Source: Myxococcales bacterium SG8_38
GTDB taxonomy: Bacteria > Myxococcota_A > Polyangia > Polyangiales > Houyiibacteriaceae
Direction of reading: 5' to 3'
Length of the DNA: 57,347 nt
Assembly: GCA_001303415.1 (NCBI GenBank)
Contig: LJTN01000025.1
Coordinates: 1-57,347, forward strand
Part shown: positions 26,534 to 35,193 of the stretch, one piece after another
Layout of the letters: the number at the start of each line of letters is the position of its first letter
Position numbering within the stretch: the stretch's first letter is position 1
Notes under the pieces: generated by a model
Database searches by the model: none
What the model was told of the DNA's origin: nothing
Seen by the model: the letters and a program-made list of their open reading frames with translations, nothing else
Position numbers and translations under genes: made by a program

Positions 26534-26989
26534 CTAGACTCGATCCCGCAGCGCTGCCCTGCGCTCCTCGAGAAACGCGAACAACGCGTCGCGCTGGGCT
26601 TCGTGTAGAGGCTCGTCGGCCCACTGGTAGAGAGTCACGTTTTCTTTTGCCGCATGAGAGCGCAGCTCCTCGATGAACGCGTCGATGCTTTCTTTGCGAA
26701 GCGTATGCAGCTCGGTTTGGATCATCAGCTCGCCGAGCTTCCGGTGAAGCCGGTCGTGGTCTTCGCGAAGCTGCCGGACGTCATCCGGATGACTCGCCTC
26801 GAAATCCTGAAAGAGATAGCGCTCCTCGCCATACATGTGCGCGCGGAGACCTCGGTCGACGTCGCGGAAGACCTGCAAAATGGTGGCGAAGTCCGCACCC
26901 TCGACGGCATTTGCCAGGTCCGAGAGGGCTCGATTGATCGCCTCGTGGTCGCTTCCCAGCGACTCCCGCACGCTCATCTCGGCATTCAT
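26534..26989 (-). CDS. Hemerythrin-like HHE protein
   Basis: This 151-residue four-helix protein has the hemerythrin iron ligands: His15, His51 and Glu55 (HMYGEER), His78 (with His82 nearby), and His112 with Glu116 (HAAKENVT). Such proteins bind a di-iron centre and sense or store O2, NO or iron. The ORF begins 51 nt downstream of the encapsulated-ferritin gene on the same strand, with a small hairpin in between. Its C-terminus (EERRAALRDRV) has no encapsulin-targeting motif. Together the two genes suggest an iron- or oxygen-handling pair. Confidence 0.85.
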   Translation of the reverse strand: MNAEMSVRESLGSDHEAINRALSDLANAVEGADFATILQVFRDVDRGLRAHMYGEERYLFQDFEASHPDDVRQLREDHDRLHRKLGELMIQTELHTLRKESIDAFIEELRSHAAKENVTLYQWADEPLHEAQRDALFAFLEERRAALRDRV

Positions 26990-27011
26990 GATCGCATCAT
27001 AGGACAGACGA

Positions 27012-27030
27012 GCCCGGTCGAAAACCGGGC
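27012..27030 (-). terminator. Hairpin between the ferritin and hemerythrin genes
   Basis: GCCCGGT (minus strand), a 5-nt loop and ACCGGGC form a perfect 7-bp stem 11 nt after the encapsulated-ferritin stop codon. No U-tract follows, so it may attenuate or protect the transcript rather than end it. Confidence 0.4.
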
Positions 27031-27040
27031 GTTCGAACCC

Positions 27041-27346
27041 TCAGTCCTGATTTTCTTCCTCGATCTCCGCAATGGGCTCTTCGGTGAACAGGTAATCCTC
27101 GAGCTCTTCGTCGAATACCGGATCACGTCGGCGGATCCACTCGAGAACCATGGCCGCGTGCTCCTTTTCTTCATCGCGATTGTGGGCGAGAATCGCCCGG
27201 AGCTCGTCGTCTTTACACGCATCGACACGCTGGTTGTACCAGTCGACGGCTTCCAGCTCCTCCATCAACGACACGATGGCCCTGTGCATGTCACGCGTTT
27301 CGTCGCTAAGCTCTTCGATGGGCTCGTGGTAACCTTCGTTCGCCAT
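27041..27346 (-). CDS. Encapsulated-ferritin (EncFtn) family protein without targeting tail
   Basis: This 101-residue protein aligns throughout with the EncFtn family of Rhodospirillum and Haliangium (compared from memory). Shared features include ETRDMHRAIVSLMEELEAVDW and ILAHNRDEEKEHAAM. The ferroxidase ligands correspond to Glu30, Glu60 and His63. EncFtn forms a decamer that oxidises Fe2+ inside an encapsulin shell. Here the protein stops at EPIAEIEEENQD: the C-terminal shell-targeting peptide (consensus like LTVGSLRR) is absent, and no encapsulin gene is in the window. A strong AAAGGAGA ribosome site precedes the ATG. The divergent gene starts 53 bp away. Confidence 0.92.
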   Translation of the reverse strand: MANEGYHEPIEELSDETRDMHRAIVSLMEELEAVDWYNQRVDACKDDELRAILAHNRDEEKEHAAMVLEWIRRRDPVFDEELEDYLFTEEPIAEIEEENQD

Positions 27347-27399
27347 ACATCTCTCCTTTCTTCGCTCGGGTGAACGTATCTATGACAGAGATTGGCGGC

Positions 27400-27954
27400 A
27401 TGAAAAGGAAAATGGGCGTCTTGGCGCTCCTCGCCGGACTATTGGTCCTGTGGATGTCAAACACGCATGCTTTGGGCGATTCGGTTGCGCTCGCATCGAA
27501 GAATGTCTGCGCAAACGGTCCCCTGAGCCGACCGCGCCCGAGCTGTGCACCTCCCCCACTTCGGAGCACCGGCGATCCACACGAAGACTGCGTCGCGCGA
27601 ATCAACCAGCTACGTTGGAGCTGCCAATGCCTACCACCGCTGCAACGTTGGAAAGACGGAGAGAAATGCGCGGGCAAGCAGGCAAAGCACGACAGCAAGC
27701 GAGGCATTCACGCCGCCTTCAACGACGACGTGTGCAAGCCCAAGGGCCGTGCACAGAACGAGTGTCCGGGCTGGCCCTCGACGCCGGAGGTCATCCACGG
27801 ATGTCTGCAAGCCATGTGGGACGAAGGCCCAGGCAAGCGGTTTTCGAAGCACGGCCACTACCTGAACATGAGCAACGCAGAGTACGAGCAAGTAGCTTGT
27901 GGCTTTGCGAAGTCGTCCGACGGTCAGATCTGGAGCGTCCAGAACTTCCGTTAG
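27400..27954 (+). CDS. Secreted Cys-rich CAP/SCP-like protein
   Basis: This 184-residue protein has a signal peptide (MKRKMGVLALLAGLLVLWMS) and a mature domain with about eight cysteines and the CAP-family ending HGHYLNMSNAEYEQVACGF. CAP proteins are exported and bind lipids or small molecules; enzymatic activity is rare. The sequence DCVARINQLRWSCQCLPPL opens the domain. I start at ATG 27400, where the signal peptide begins, although in-frame GTG 27370 and ATG 27382 exist. It is divergent from the EncFtn gene. Role unknown. Confidence 0.72.
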   Translation: MKRKMGVLALLAGLLVLWMSNTHALGDSVALASKNVCANGPLSRPRPSCAPPPLRSTGDPHEDCVARINQLRWSCQCLPPLQRWKDGEKCAGKQAKHDSKRGIHAAFNDDVCKPKGRAQNECPGWPSTPEVIHGCLQAMWDEGPGKRFSKHGHYLNMSNAEYEQVACGFAKSSDGQIWSVQNFR

Positions 27955-28020
27955 TCCGGAGCCGTTGACCAGAATCACCACGAATCGCATGATCGGGGCT
28001 CTTGGTCGACGGAGGGCGCA

Positions 28021-28956
28021 ATGACTGCAGTGGACTGGACCTTTGGCGGAACGTGGCCGTATGCGCCGCGATGGTTCGAGTCGCGCGACGGCAAGATGCA
28101 CTACGTGGACGAAGGTCCACGTGACGGAAAGCCCGTGGTCATGGTGCACGGCAACCCGACTTGGGGGTACCTGTATCGCAACTTCATTCCGCCGCTCGTC
28201 GAGGCCGGATACCGGTGCATCGTGCCCGACCACCTGGGCTTCGGTCGATCGGACAAGCCCGATGATGCCGAGATCTACCAGGTACCTCGCCATGCCGAGC
28301 GGCTCGACGCCCTGCTCGAATCCCTCGGTCTTCACGATGCGACGCTCGTCTGCCAGGATTGGGGCGGACCTACCGGCCTTTACTGGGCTACGCGACACCC
28401 CGATCGCATCGCCGCGCTTTGCGTTCTCAACACCCTCGCCCACCGTCCTCGCCGCAAGGTGGAGCTTCCTCTTCCCGTACGCCTGTTTCGCACACCAGGC
28501 GTCGGCGAGGTCATGGTCAAAGGCGCACACTTGTACGTTCGGGGTTTCCTTTTCGGGGCGGGCATCATGCACAAAGGGCGGCTCGATACGCACATGCGCG
28601 CCGCGTATCTGGCCCCGCACCCGACGTACTCGTCGCGTACGGCCATCTTGGTGTTTCTCCGAGAAATTCCGGCAGATGCGACGGGCCGGGTCGCGGATTT
28701 CATGGATCGGGTCGAGGAGGGTCTTCAACGCCTCGAGGACAAGCCGACGATGATCGCGTGGGCGATGAAGGACATCGCCTTTTTGCCGGAGTATCTCGAT
28801 GAGCTCTGGCTGAAAGATTTCCCTGACGCGGACGTTCTGCGAATTCCCGATGCGGGTCATTACCTGCAGGAGGACGCCTACGAGCGGATCGTTCCGAAGC
28901 TTATGGCCCACCTTGGCTCGGTTTTTGGTGGAGCAGAAGCCTCTGCTGGCCGCTGA
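28021..28956 (+). CDS. Haloalkane-dehalogenase-like alpha/beta hydrolase
   Basis: This 311-residue alpha/beta hydrolase has HGNPTWGYLYRN near residue 43, nucleophile Asp113 in CQDWGG, an acid candidate Asp251 (AMKDIAF) and base His280 (DAGHYLQED). Asn45 and Trp114, the halide-stabilising pair of haloalkane dehalogenases, are both present, which argues for carbon-halogen bond hydrolysis over an ordinary esterase with a serine nucleophile. The Asp-His-Asp arrangement fits the HLD-III type. Substrate preference cannot be read from sequence. The following 107 bp contain only weak hairpins before the efflux operon. Confidence 0.85.
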   Translation: MTAVDWTFGGTWPYAPRWFESRDGKMHYVDEGPRDGKPVVMVHGNPTWGYLYRNFIPPLVEAGYRCIVPDHLGFGRSDKPDDAEIYQVPRHAERLDALLESLGLHDATLVCQDWGGPTGLYWATRHPDRIAALCVLNTLAHRPRRKVELPLPVRLFRTPGVGEVMVKGAHLYVRGFLFGAGIMHKGRLDTHMRAAYLAPHPTYSSRTAILVFLREIPADATGRVADFMDRVEEGLQRLEDKPTMIAWAMKDIAFLPEYLDELWLKDFPDADVLRIPDAGHYLQEDAYERIVPKLMAHLGSVFGGAEASAGR

Positions 28957-29063
28957 GCAGGCCATGATCGCGACCGTTTGCTCCGCTGCGGGGGCGCGCT
29001 AGGGAACCCTCCCGATCGGACCCCATCGGCCCTAGAAAGACCCTTTCCGGTCCCTCCCCCAGC

Positions 29064-30200
29064 ATGAAACGCAGAAGGAAATCGATCCTCGTCGCGGTGA
29101 GCGTGGTTGTGCTCGCGGTCGTCGTTTTCGGCGCCATCAAGGTCGCGCAAATTCGGGCGATGATTGCCGCGGGCGAAGCGTACGTGCCTCCGGCGCAAGC
29201 GGTCACCACCGCACAAGTGCGTCCAGTCGAATGGCAGTCCCAGCTGACTGCAGTCGGCTCCGTGGTGGCGGTCCAGGGAGTCACCATCTCGAGCGAGGTT
29301 CCGGGCACCGTGCAGGCCATCACCTTCGAGTCCGGCGAGATGGTCAAGAAGGGCGAGCTTTTGGTCCGGCTCGATACCTCCATCGAGCGTGCCGAGCTCG
29401 CTTCGGCCGAAGCAAGCGCCCGATTGGCGTCCCTCGACCTGCAACGGATGAAAAAGCTTCGCGCTGCAGGTGCGGGCAGCGAGGCCGATCTCGACGCTGC
29501 GGCTGCGCGTGCTGCCCAAGCGGCGGCGGCCGTTGCCAACGTCAAGGCCGTGATCGCCAAGAAGACCGTTCGCGCGCCGTTTTCGGGCCGCCTCGGGATT
29601 CGCCAAATCGATCTCGGCGAGGTTCTTCAGCCCGGCGCGCCAATCGTATCGCTTCAGTCCTCCGATCCCATCTACGTCGAGTTCTCGCTCCCGCAGCAGG
29701 CGCTGTCTCAGGTCGATGCCGGGAACGCCGTCGAGGTGACCACCGATGCTTTCCCGGACCGGTCGTGGACGGGCAAGGTCGAGGTGGTCGATGCCAAGAT
29801 CGATCCCAACACACGGAATTTCACTGTGCGCGCCTTGGTCGACAACCCGACTGGCGAGCTGCGGCCGGGGATGTTCGTCGACGTGACGGTGCTTCGGCCC
29901 GAGGCGCGGGAGCTCCTGGCCATCCCCGTGAGCTCTGTGCTCTTCGCGCCGTACGGAGATTCGGTGTACATCATCAAACAAGAGCAGACCGATGACGGCG
30001 AACCACGGCAAGTCGTCGAGCAAGTGTTCGTTCGTCTGGGTGAGCGGCGGGGAGACCTGGTGGCCGTCACCTCCGGTTTGAAGCCTGATGATACGGTCAT
30101 CTCGACGGGCGCGTTCAAGCTTCAAAACGGGATGGCCGTCATCGTCCGGAACGATCTGGCCCCCGAGTTCAGCGCCGAGCCCACCCCTCCCAACGAGTAG
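29064..30200 (+). CDS. RND efflux periplasmic adaptor subunit
   Basis: This 378-residue membrane-fusion protein has one N-terminal membrane anchor (residues 8-27). A biotinyl-lipoyl-like domain (VPGTVQAITFESGEMVKKGE), an alpha-helical hairpin rich in Ala (DLDAAAARAAQAAAAVANVK) and a beta-barrel domain follow. It links the inner-membrane pump to an outer-membrane channel. The pump gene begins 17 nt downstream, so the two form an operon. No TolC-like gene is present here, so the outer channel must be encoded elsewhere. Confidence 0.93.
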   Translation: MKRRRKSILVAVSVVVLAVVVFGAIKVAQIRAMIAAGEAYVPPAQAVTTAQVRPVEWQSQLTAVGSVVAVQGVTISSEVPGTVQAITFESGEMVKKGELLVRLDTSIERAELASAEASARLASLDLQRMKKLRAAGAGSEADLDAAAARAAQAAAAVANVKAVIAKKTVRAPFSGRLGIRQIDLGEVLQPGAPIVSLQSSDPIYVEFSLPQQALSQVDAGNAVEVTTDAFPDRSWTGKVEVVDAKIDPNTRNFTVRALVDNPTGELRPGMFVDVTVLRPEARELLAIPVSSVLFAPYGDSVYIIKQEQTDDGEPRQVVEQVFVRLGERRGDLVAVTSGLKPDDTVISTGAFKLQNGMAVIVRNDLAPEFSAEPTPPNE

Positions 30201-30217
30201 TCGCCGGAGACCTTAGC

Positions 30218-33200
30218 GTGAAGATCACCGACCTTTTCATCCGCCGTCCGGTCATCGCGGTCGTGGTCAACCTCGTCATCGTCATCGCAGGGTTGCAGGC
30301 GATCCGGTCGCTCACCGTCCGCCAGTATCCCCGCAGCGAGAACGCCGCCATCACCGTGACCACGGCGTACGTAGGCGCCAATGCCGAGCTGGTTCGCGGA
30401 TTCATCACCACCCCCCTCGAACGCGCCATCGCCGCCGCGGATGGCATAGACTACGTCGCTTCCGAGAGTCGCCAGAACGTATCGGTCATCCGCGCCAACC
30501 TCGACCTCAACTACGATGCGGTTCGTGCCCTCTCCGAGATCAGCGCCAAGGTCGACCAGGTTCGGGGTGATCTTCCGCCCGAGGCTGAAGTGCCGATTCT
30601 CGACATCGTGTCGGTCGACAGCCAGTTTGCTTCGGCCTACTTGAGCTTCTCCTCGGATTTTCTCGCGCAGAACGAGATCACGGACTACCTGGTGCGAGTG
30701 GTCCAGCCGCGGCTGTCCGCCGTGGATGGGGTTCAGCGCGCTGAGATTCTCGGCGCGCGCACCTTTGCCATGCGGATCTGGCTCAAGCCGGAGCGCATGG
30801 CCGCCCACAAGATCGGCCCTGCACAGGTGCGGGACGCCCTGGCTGCCAACAACTACCTGGCGGCCGTCGGTCAGACCAAAGGATCGCTCATCCAAGTCAA
30901 CCTGACGGCCAACACGGACCTCCAGTCGGTCGAGGAGTTCAAGCGCCTCGTGGTCCGAGAGCAAGGCGGAGTCATCGTCCGGCTGGAGGACGTCGCCGAG
31001 GTCGCGCTCGGAGCCGTGAGCTACGACGAGCGGGTCAACTTCACCGGTCAGACGGCCGTGTTCATCGGGGTCTGGGTCCTTCCCAATGCCAACTCGTTGG
31101 ATGTCATCGAGCGGGTCCGCACGGAGATGGAAGCCATCAAGGACGAGCTCCCAGAGCAGCTACGGGCCGAGGTAGCATTCGACGCCACCACCTACATTCG
31201 AAGCGCGATCCGCGAGGTCATCACGACCTTGAGCGAGACGCTCGCAATCGTCGTCGTGGTGATCTTCCTCTTCTTGGGCTCCTTCCGGTCCGTCATCGTG
31301 CCTGTCGTGGCGATCCCCGTGTCGTTGATCGGCGCGGTGTTTCTGATGCAGTTGTTCGGGTTCACCATCAATCTGCTGACGCTGCTGGCGATCGTCTTGT
31401 CGGTCGGTCTGGTCGTCGATGATGCCATCGTCATGGTGGAGAACGTCGAGCGGCATTTGCGTGAAGGTATGACGCGCACTCAGGCCGCCATCAAAGGCGC
31501 AAGGGAGCTGGTGGGGCCCATCATCGCCATGACGATCACGCTCGCCGCGGTGTACACACCCATCGCATTTCAAGGCGGCTTGACCGGTGCGCTCTTTCGG
31601 GAGTTCGCCCTCACTTTGGCCGGCGCCGTGCTGATTTCGGGCATCGTCGCGTTGACGCTTTCTCCCGTGATGTCGGCGAGCTTCCTGCCCGAGGAGCGCA
31701 GCGAAAGGGGGCTCCCTGCCCGCATCGACCGGGACTTTCGTCGTTTGAAGGACTTCTACCTGCGGCTTCTCGACGTGACCCTCGGTGCACGTCCCGCCGT
31801 GTACGTCGCATGGATCGCGCTCAGCGTGCTGGCGGTCGTGATGTTCGTCATGTCGCCGCGGGAGCTCGCGCCCAACGAAGATCAAGGCATCATCTTCGGC
31901 ATCGTCGATACGCCCGCCAACAGCACCATCAACCAGTTGGCGCCCTCGGTCGAGGCCGTGCACGAGATGGCCATGAGCTTCCCCGAAACCGAATTCACCT
32001 TTCAGCTGACCTCGCCGGCCGGAGGGTTCTGGGGCATGGGCCTCAAGCCTTGGGACAAGCGCGAACGCACCGTCTTCGACCTGATGCCGGAAGTCGGCGA
32101 CAAGGTCAACCGGATTCCCGGGATTCAGACGTTCCCGGTGTTGCCTCCCGCCCTTCCAGGAGGCGGCGAATTTCCCGTAGAGCTGGTCGTGGCTTCGACT
32201 GCCGAGCCGAGCGAGATCCTAGACTTGGTGAAGGAGCTCCAGCAGAAGGCCACGGAGAGCGGCATGTTTGCGTTCCCGCCACTCATCGACGTGAAGATCG
32301 ACCAACCGGAATCCGAGATCGTGTTCAACCGCGACAAGGTGGCCGAGCTCGGGCTGAGCTTGCAGGCCGTCGGTCAGGAGCTCGGCTCCGCGGTCGGCGG
32401 CGACTACGTCAACCGTTTCAGCATCGCGGGTCGAAGCTACAAGGTGATTCCCCAGCTCGAGCGGTCGGCTCGGCTCAACGCCGATCAGCTCCAGAGCATC
32501 TATATCACCAAGCCGGATGGCGAGCTCGTGGCGCTGAGCACCATTGCCACCGTGCGCGACCGCGTCGTTCCCCGCTCGCTCAATCGCTTCCAACAGCTCA
32601 ATTCGGTGAAGCTGAGCGGAGTCGCGATTCGACCGCTCGATGAAGCGCTGTCCTTTTTGGAAACTCAGGCAGAAGAGAACCTGCCGCGGGGATACACGAT
32701 CGACTACACGGGCGAATCCCGCCAGCTCCGCAAGGAGGGCAACAAGTTCGTCCCTGCCTTTGCCCTGGCGGTGGTGCTGATCTTCCTCGTGCTTGCTGCG
32801 CAGTTCAACAGCTTCCGCGATCCGCTGGTGATCTTGGGCGGTTCCGTCCCCCTTGCCATGTTCGGGGCGTCGATCTTCACGTTCCTGAAGATGCCGGACC
32901 CGAACACGCAGTTTTGGACCGACGGGTGGACCACCACCCTCAACGTCTACTCCCAGGTCGGCCTCGTCACGCTCATCGGCCTCGTGTCGAAGAACGGCAT
33001 TCTCATCGTCGAGTTCGCCAACGACCTACAGCGCGAGGGACAAGCCAAGCTCGAGGCCGTCCGAAATGCCGCAGCAGTGCGCCTCCGGCCGGTCCTGATG
33101 ACCACCATGGCGACCGTGTTCGGACATTTTCCGCTGACTCTCGTGACCGGGCCGGGGGCGGAGGCCCGGAACAGCATCGGCCTCGTGCTGGTGGGCGGCA

Positions 33201-33343
33201 TGGCGATCGGAACGCTCTTCACGCTCTTCTTCGTCCCGTCGATCTACATGCTCTTCGCACGCGATCGGCTCGCTATGGCAAGCGGGCAGAAACGGGGCAC
33301 CATGGATAGCGTCCCTCAACCGGACGCGCAGCCCGCAACTTGA
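30218..33343 (+). CDS. RND multidrug efflux permease (HAE1/AcrB type)
   Basis: This 1041-residue inner-membrane pump has the usual 12-helix arrangement with two large periplasmic loops. The N-terminus (MKITDLFIRRPVIAVVVNL) is typical. TM4 carries the proton-relay pair in GLVVDDAIVMVENVER, and TM10 carries Lys in SKNGILIVEFAND. It expels hydrophobic compounds using proton movement. GTG start at 30218 with GGAG upstream; the protein is full length. It ends 18 bp before the opposing SDR gene. Substrate range unknown. Confidence 0.95.
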   Translation: MKITDLFIRRPVIAVVVNLVIVIAGLQAIRSLTVRQYPRSENAAITVTTAYVGANAELVRGFITTPLERAIAAADGIDYVASESRQNVSVIRANLDLNYDAVRALSEISAKVDQVRGDLPPEAEVPILDIVSVDSQFASAYLSFSSDFLAQNEITDYLVRVVQPRLSAVDGVQRAEILGARTFAMRIWLKPERMAAHKIGPAQVRDALAANNYLAAVGQTKGSLIQVNLTANTDLQSVEEFKRLVVREQGGVIVRLEDVAEVALGAVSYDERVNFTGQTAVFIGVWVLPNANSLDVIERVRTEMEAIKDELPEQLRAEVAFDATTYIRSAIREVITTLSETLAIVVVVIFLFLGSFRSVIVPVVAIPVSLIGAVFLMQLFGFTINLLTLLAIVLSVGLVVDDAIVMVENVERHLREGMTRTQAAIKGARELVGPIIAMTITLAAVYTPIAFQGGLTGALFREFALTLAGAVLISGIVALTLSPVMSASFLPEERSERGLPARIDRDFRRLKDFYLRLLDVTLGARPAVYVAWIALSVLAVVMFVMSPRELAPNEDQGIIFGIVDTPANSTINQLAPSVEAVHEMAMSFPETEFTFQLTSPAGGFWGMGLKPWDKRERTVFDLMPEVGDKVNRIPGIQTFPVLPPALPGGGEFPVELVVASTAEPSEILDLVKELQQKATESGMFAFPPLIDVKIDQPESEIVFNRDKVAELGLSLQAVGQELGSAVGGDYVNRFSIAGRSYKVIPQLERSARLNADQLQSIYITKPDGELVALSTIATVRDRVVPRSLNRFQQLNSVKLSGVAIRPLDEALSFLETQAEENLPRGYTIDYTGESRQLRKEGNKFVPAFALAVVLIFLVLAAQFNSFRDPLVILGGSVPLAMFGASIFTFLKMPDPNTQFWTDGWTTTLNVYSQVGLVTLIGLVSKNGILIVEFANDLQREGQAKLEAVRNAAAVRLRPVLMTTMATVFGHFPLTLVTGPGAEARNSIGLVLVGGMAIGTLFTLFFVPSIYMLFARDRLAMASGQKRGTMDSVPQPDAQPAT

Positions 33344-33361
33344 ACCCGCAATCCGCGCAAC

Positions 33362-34429
33362 TTACGCGGTGTCGGCAAGAAGCTTGCGCTTGTAGTAAGC
33401 GATGCATTCGTTCATCGCGTCCTCTGCGCTGACGATCGGCTCGTAGCCGAAGTCCCGGCTAGACTCTTCGTTCGTTCCGCAATGCGAAATCGTGAGCTTC
33501 GCCAGCTCGTGGGGCGTGAAGATGGGTCTTGGCACACCCAACCCGAAGTGAAGGTATTGCCACAGGCGCATCGCGATCATGACGGGTTTGGCCGGAATGT
33601 CGATCTTCGGCATCTGATAGCCGAGGGCCTCCGTCATCGGCCGAAAGAACTCAAACATGGGCATCGGCTTATTGTCGCCAACGAAGTACGCCTTACCGCA
33701 TGCTGGGCTTCCAGGCACTAGATGCTTGGCCGCTAGCAGCTCGGCATGCACCAGGTTGTCGATGTAGATGTGATCGTGGGTTGCGCCAGGGCGACCGATC
33801 GTAGCAACGAACCTGCCGGTCACCAGCTGCTCGAAAAGCCTATCGAGCATGATATTGCTTTCGGGGCCGTAGATCCCGTCTGGCCTCAGCGCGGTCGTGA
33901 GCAAACCCGTATTGTCGTTCGCTTCCAAAACCGCCCGCTCCGCGAGAATCTTGGTCTCGGTGTAGATGTTGTCTAGCTTCGTCGCGTACGGCGAACGCGA
34001 ATCGATGTGCATGTCTTCCTCCGCGTTGAAACAGACATCGATTGAGCTCGTATGAACTAACCTTCTCACGCCACGCTGTTGGCACGCCGCAATGATGCTC
34101 TTCGTGCCCTCTACGTTCGTCGCGTAGGAGGCGTGTCGATAGGACTCCGGCACGGCTCGACCACCGAAGAGGGTCATACTCGCAGCGGCATGGAACACGG
34201 AATCGATGTCCGCGCACGCCTCTAGCATGCGCGCGCCATCCTCAATCGCGCCATGCACGATTTCGAGGCGAGGGTCTTCGAACGAAAGCTTCGTGTTGTG
34301 AATGAGCGCTCTGACTCGGTATCCGCCTCGGAGTAGGGCCTGTACCAGATGCCTCCCCAGAAAGCCGGCGGCCCCGGTGACCAGGCAATGCCCTAGGGCT
34401 TCGTCGGAAGGACCCTGACCGGAGCTCAT
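33362..34429 (-). CDS. 3beta-HSD/epimerase-type extended SDR oxidoreductase (paralogue)
   Basis: This 355-residue extended SDR has TGAAGFLG at 18-25 and catalytic YTETK at 156-160, with VHTSS before it. It is paralogous to the SDR at 1150-2184: both share ALRPDGIYGP/AIRPGGIYGP, YIDNLV and CGxAYF in the same order. Likely substrates are hydroxysteroids or beta-keto lipids. The genes on either side are an efflux pump (convergent) and a Dph6-like gene 40 nt upstream on the same strand. The two SDRs differ in the C-terminal substrate loop, so the substrates probably differ. Confidence 0.85.
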   Translation of the reverse strand: MSSGQGPSDEALGHCLVTGAAGFLGRHLVQALLRGGYRVRALIHNTKLSFEDPRLEIVHGAIEDGARMLEACADIDSVFHAAASMTLFGGRAVPESYRHASYATNVEGTKSIIAACQQRGVRRLVHTSSIDVCFNAEEDMHIDSRSPYATKLDNIYTETKILAERAVLEANDNTGLLTTALRPDGIYGPESNIMLDRLFEQLVTGRFVATIGRPGATHDHIYIDNLVHAELLAAKHLVPGSPACGKAYFVGDNKPMPMFEFFRPMTEALGYQMPKIDIPAKPVMIAMRLWQYLHFGLGVPRPIFTPHELAKLTISHCGTNEESSRDFGYEPIVSAEDAMNECIAYYKRKLLADTA

Positions 34430-34468
34430 GCTTCGATTCTGCGCCGCCCGTCGACGCCATGTCGAGCG

Positions 34469-35134
34469 TTAGACGGCTGGAATGACATCGATGAAAAGGA
34501 TGCTATCGCGCTCCATCGCCTTTCCCGGAGCGACGGGTAATGCCTGCGCGAACATGGGGCCTGCGTAGACGAAGGTGTGGAACTCGCCATTCTCGCCGCA
34601 AGGATCGACTTGCTCGGGCAGCTCATCGACAAAGGCAGAGTCGAAGACGCGCCCCAGAAACGAACGATCGAGCTGCTTCAGATCGACGCATGTGACGATC
34701 GCGCGAAGCCCTTCCTCGACCATCTCTCGTGCGAGCTGCCGGGTGTCCGACCCCCAGAGCGGAAAGATCGGCTCGATTCCGGTGGCCGAGAGCTTCTCCT
34801 CACGGTAGCGGCGAATATCCTCGAGAAACAAGTCCCCAAAGGCGATTGCTTCGATCCCGGCGGACCTGGCGTCTTCCATCGCACCCGTCATCGCACTTTC
34901 GTATTCGGCGTTGGTGCATGGGTCGGGAATGTAGACCTTGGTGAGCGGCAGCCCTAGGGCACGGGCTTGCATCTCGAGCAGCGTTTCGCGCACGGCGTGC
35001 ATCGCGACGCGGTTCGATTGCCGATTGACCGTGGTGAAAAGACCCGCGACTTCTACACCTGGATCGGCGCGTAGCGCTCGAAGCGCCCAGGCGCTGTCTT
35101 TGCCGCTACTCCACGATAGAAGGACCTTCCGCAT
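34469..35134 (-). CDS. Dph6-like adenine nucleotide alpha-hydrolase
   Basis: This 221-residue PP-loop ATP-binding protein has SSGKDSAW at residues 9-16 and GENGEFHTFVYAGPM near the C-terminus, the two motifs of the diphthine-ammonia ligase (Dph6) family. Bacteria do not make diphthamide, so the bacterial substrate is unknown. I start at ATG 35134 because AGG lies 6 nt upstream; an ATG two codons earlier is possible. It precedes the SDR gene by 40 nt. Confidence 0.87.
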   Translation of the reverse strand: MRKVLLSWSSGKDSAWALRALRADPGVEVAGLFTTVNRQSNRVAMHAVRETLLEMQARALGLPLTKVYIPDPCTNAEYESAMTGAMEDARSAGIEAIAFGDLFLEDIRRYREEKLSATGIEPIFPLWGSDTRQLAREMVEEGLRAIVTCVDLKQLDRSFLGRVFDSAFVDELPEQVDPCGENGEFHTFVYAGPMFAQALPVAPGKAMERDSILFIDVIPAV

Positions 35135-35193
35135 CACCATCCTGTTCCAACATGTTCTTCCAACGCCGCGTATACCAGAGCTGGCGCGCTCGA

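Noticed and set aside
26990-27045. tRNA-Phe-like gene (stem with GAAAA loop and GTTCGAACCC)
   Set aside because: There is no D-arm, no acceptor stem, and the base before the would-be anticodon is C instead of U.
26534-27346. Complete encapsulin nanocompartment operon
   Set aside because: The EncFtn-type cargo is present, but no HK97-fold shell gene or targeting peptide is visible anywhere in the window.
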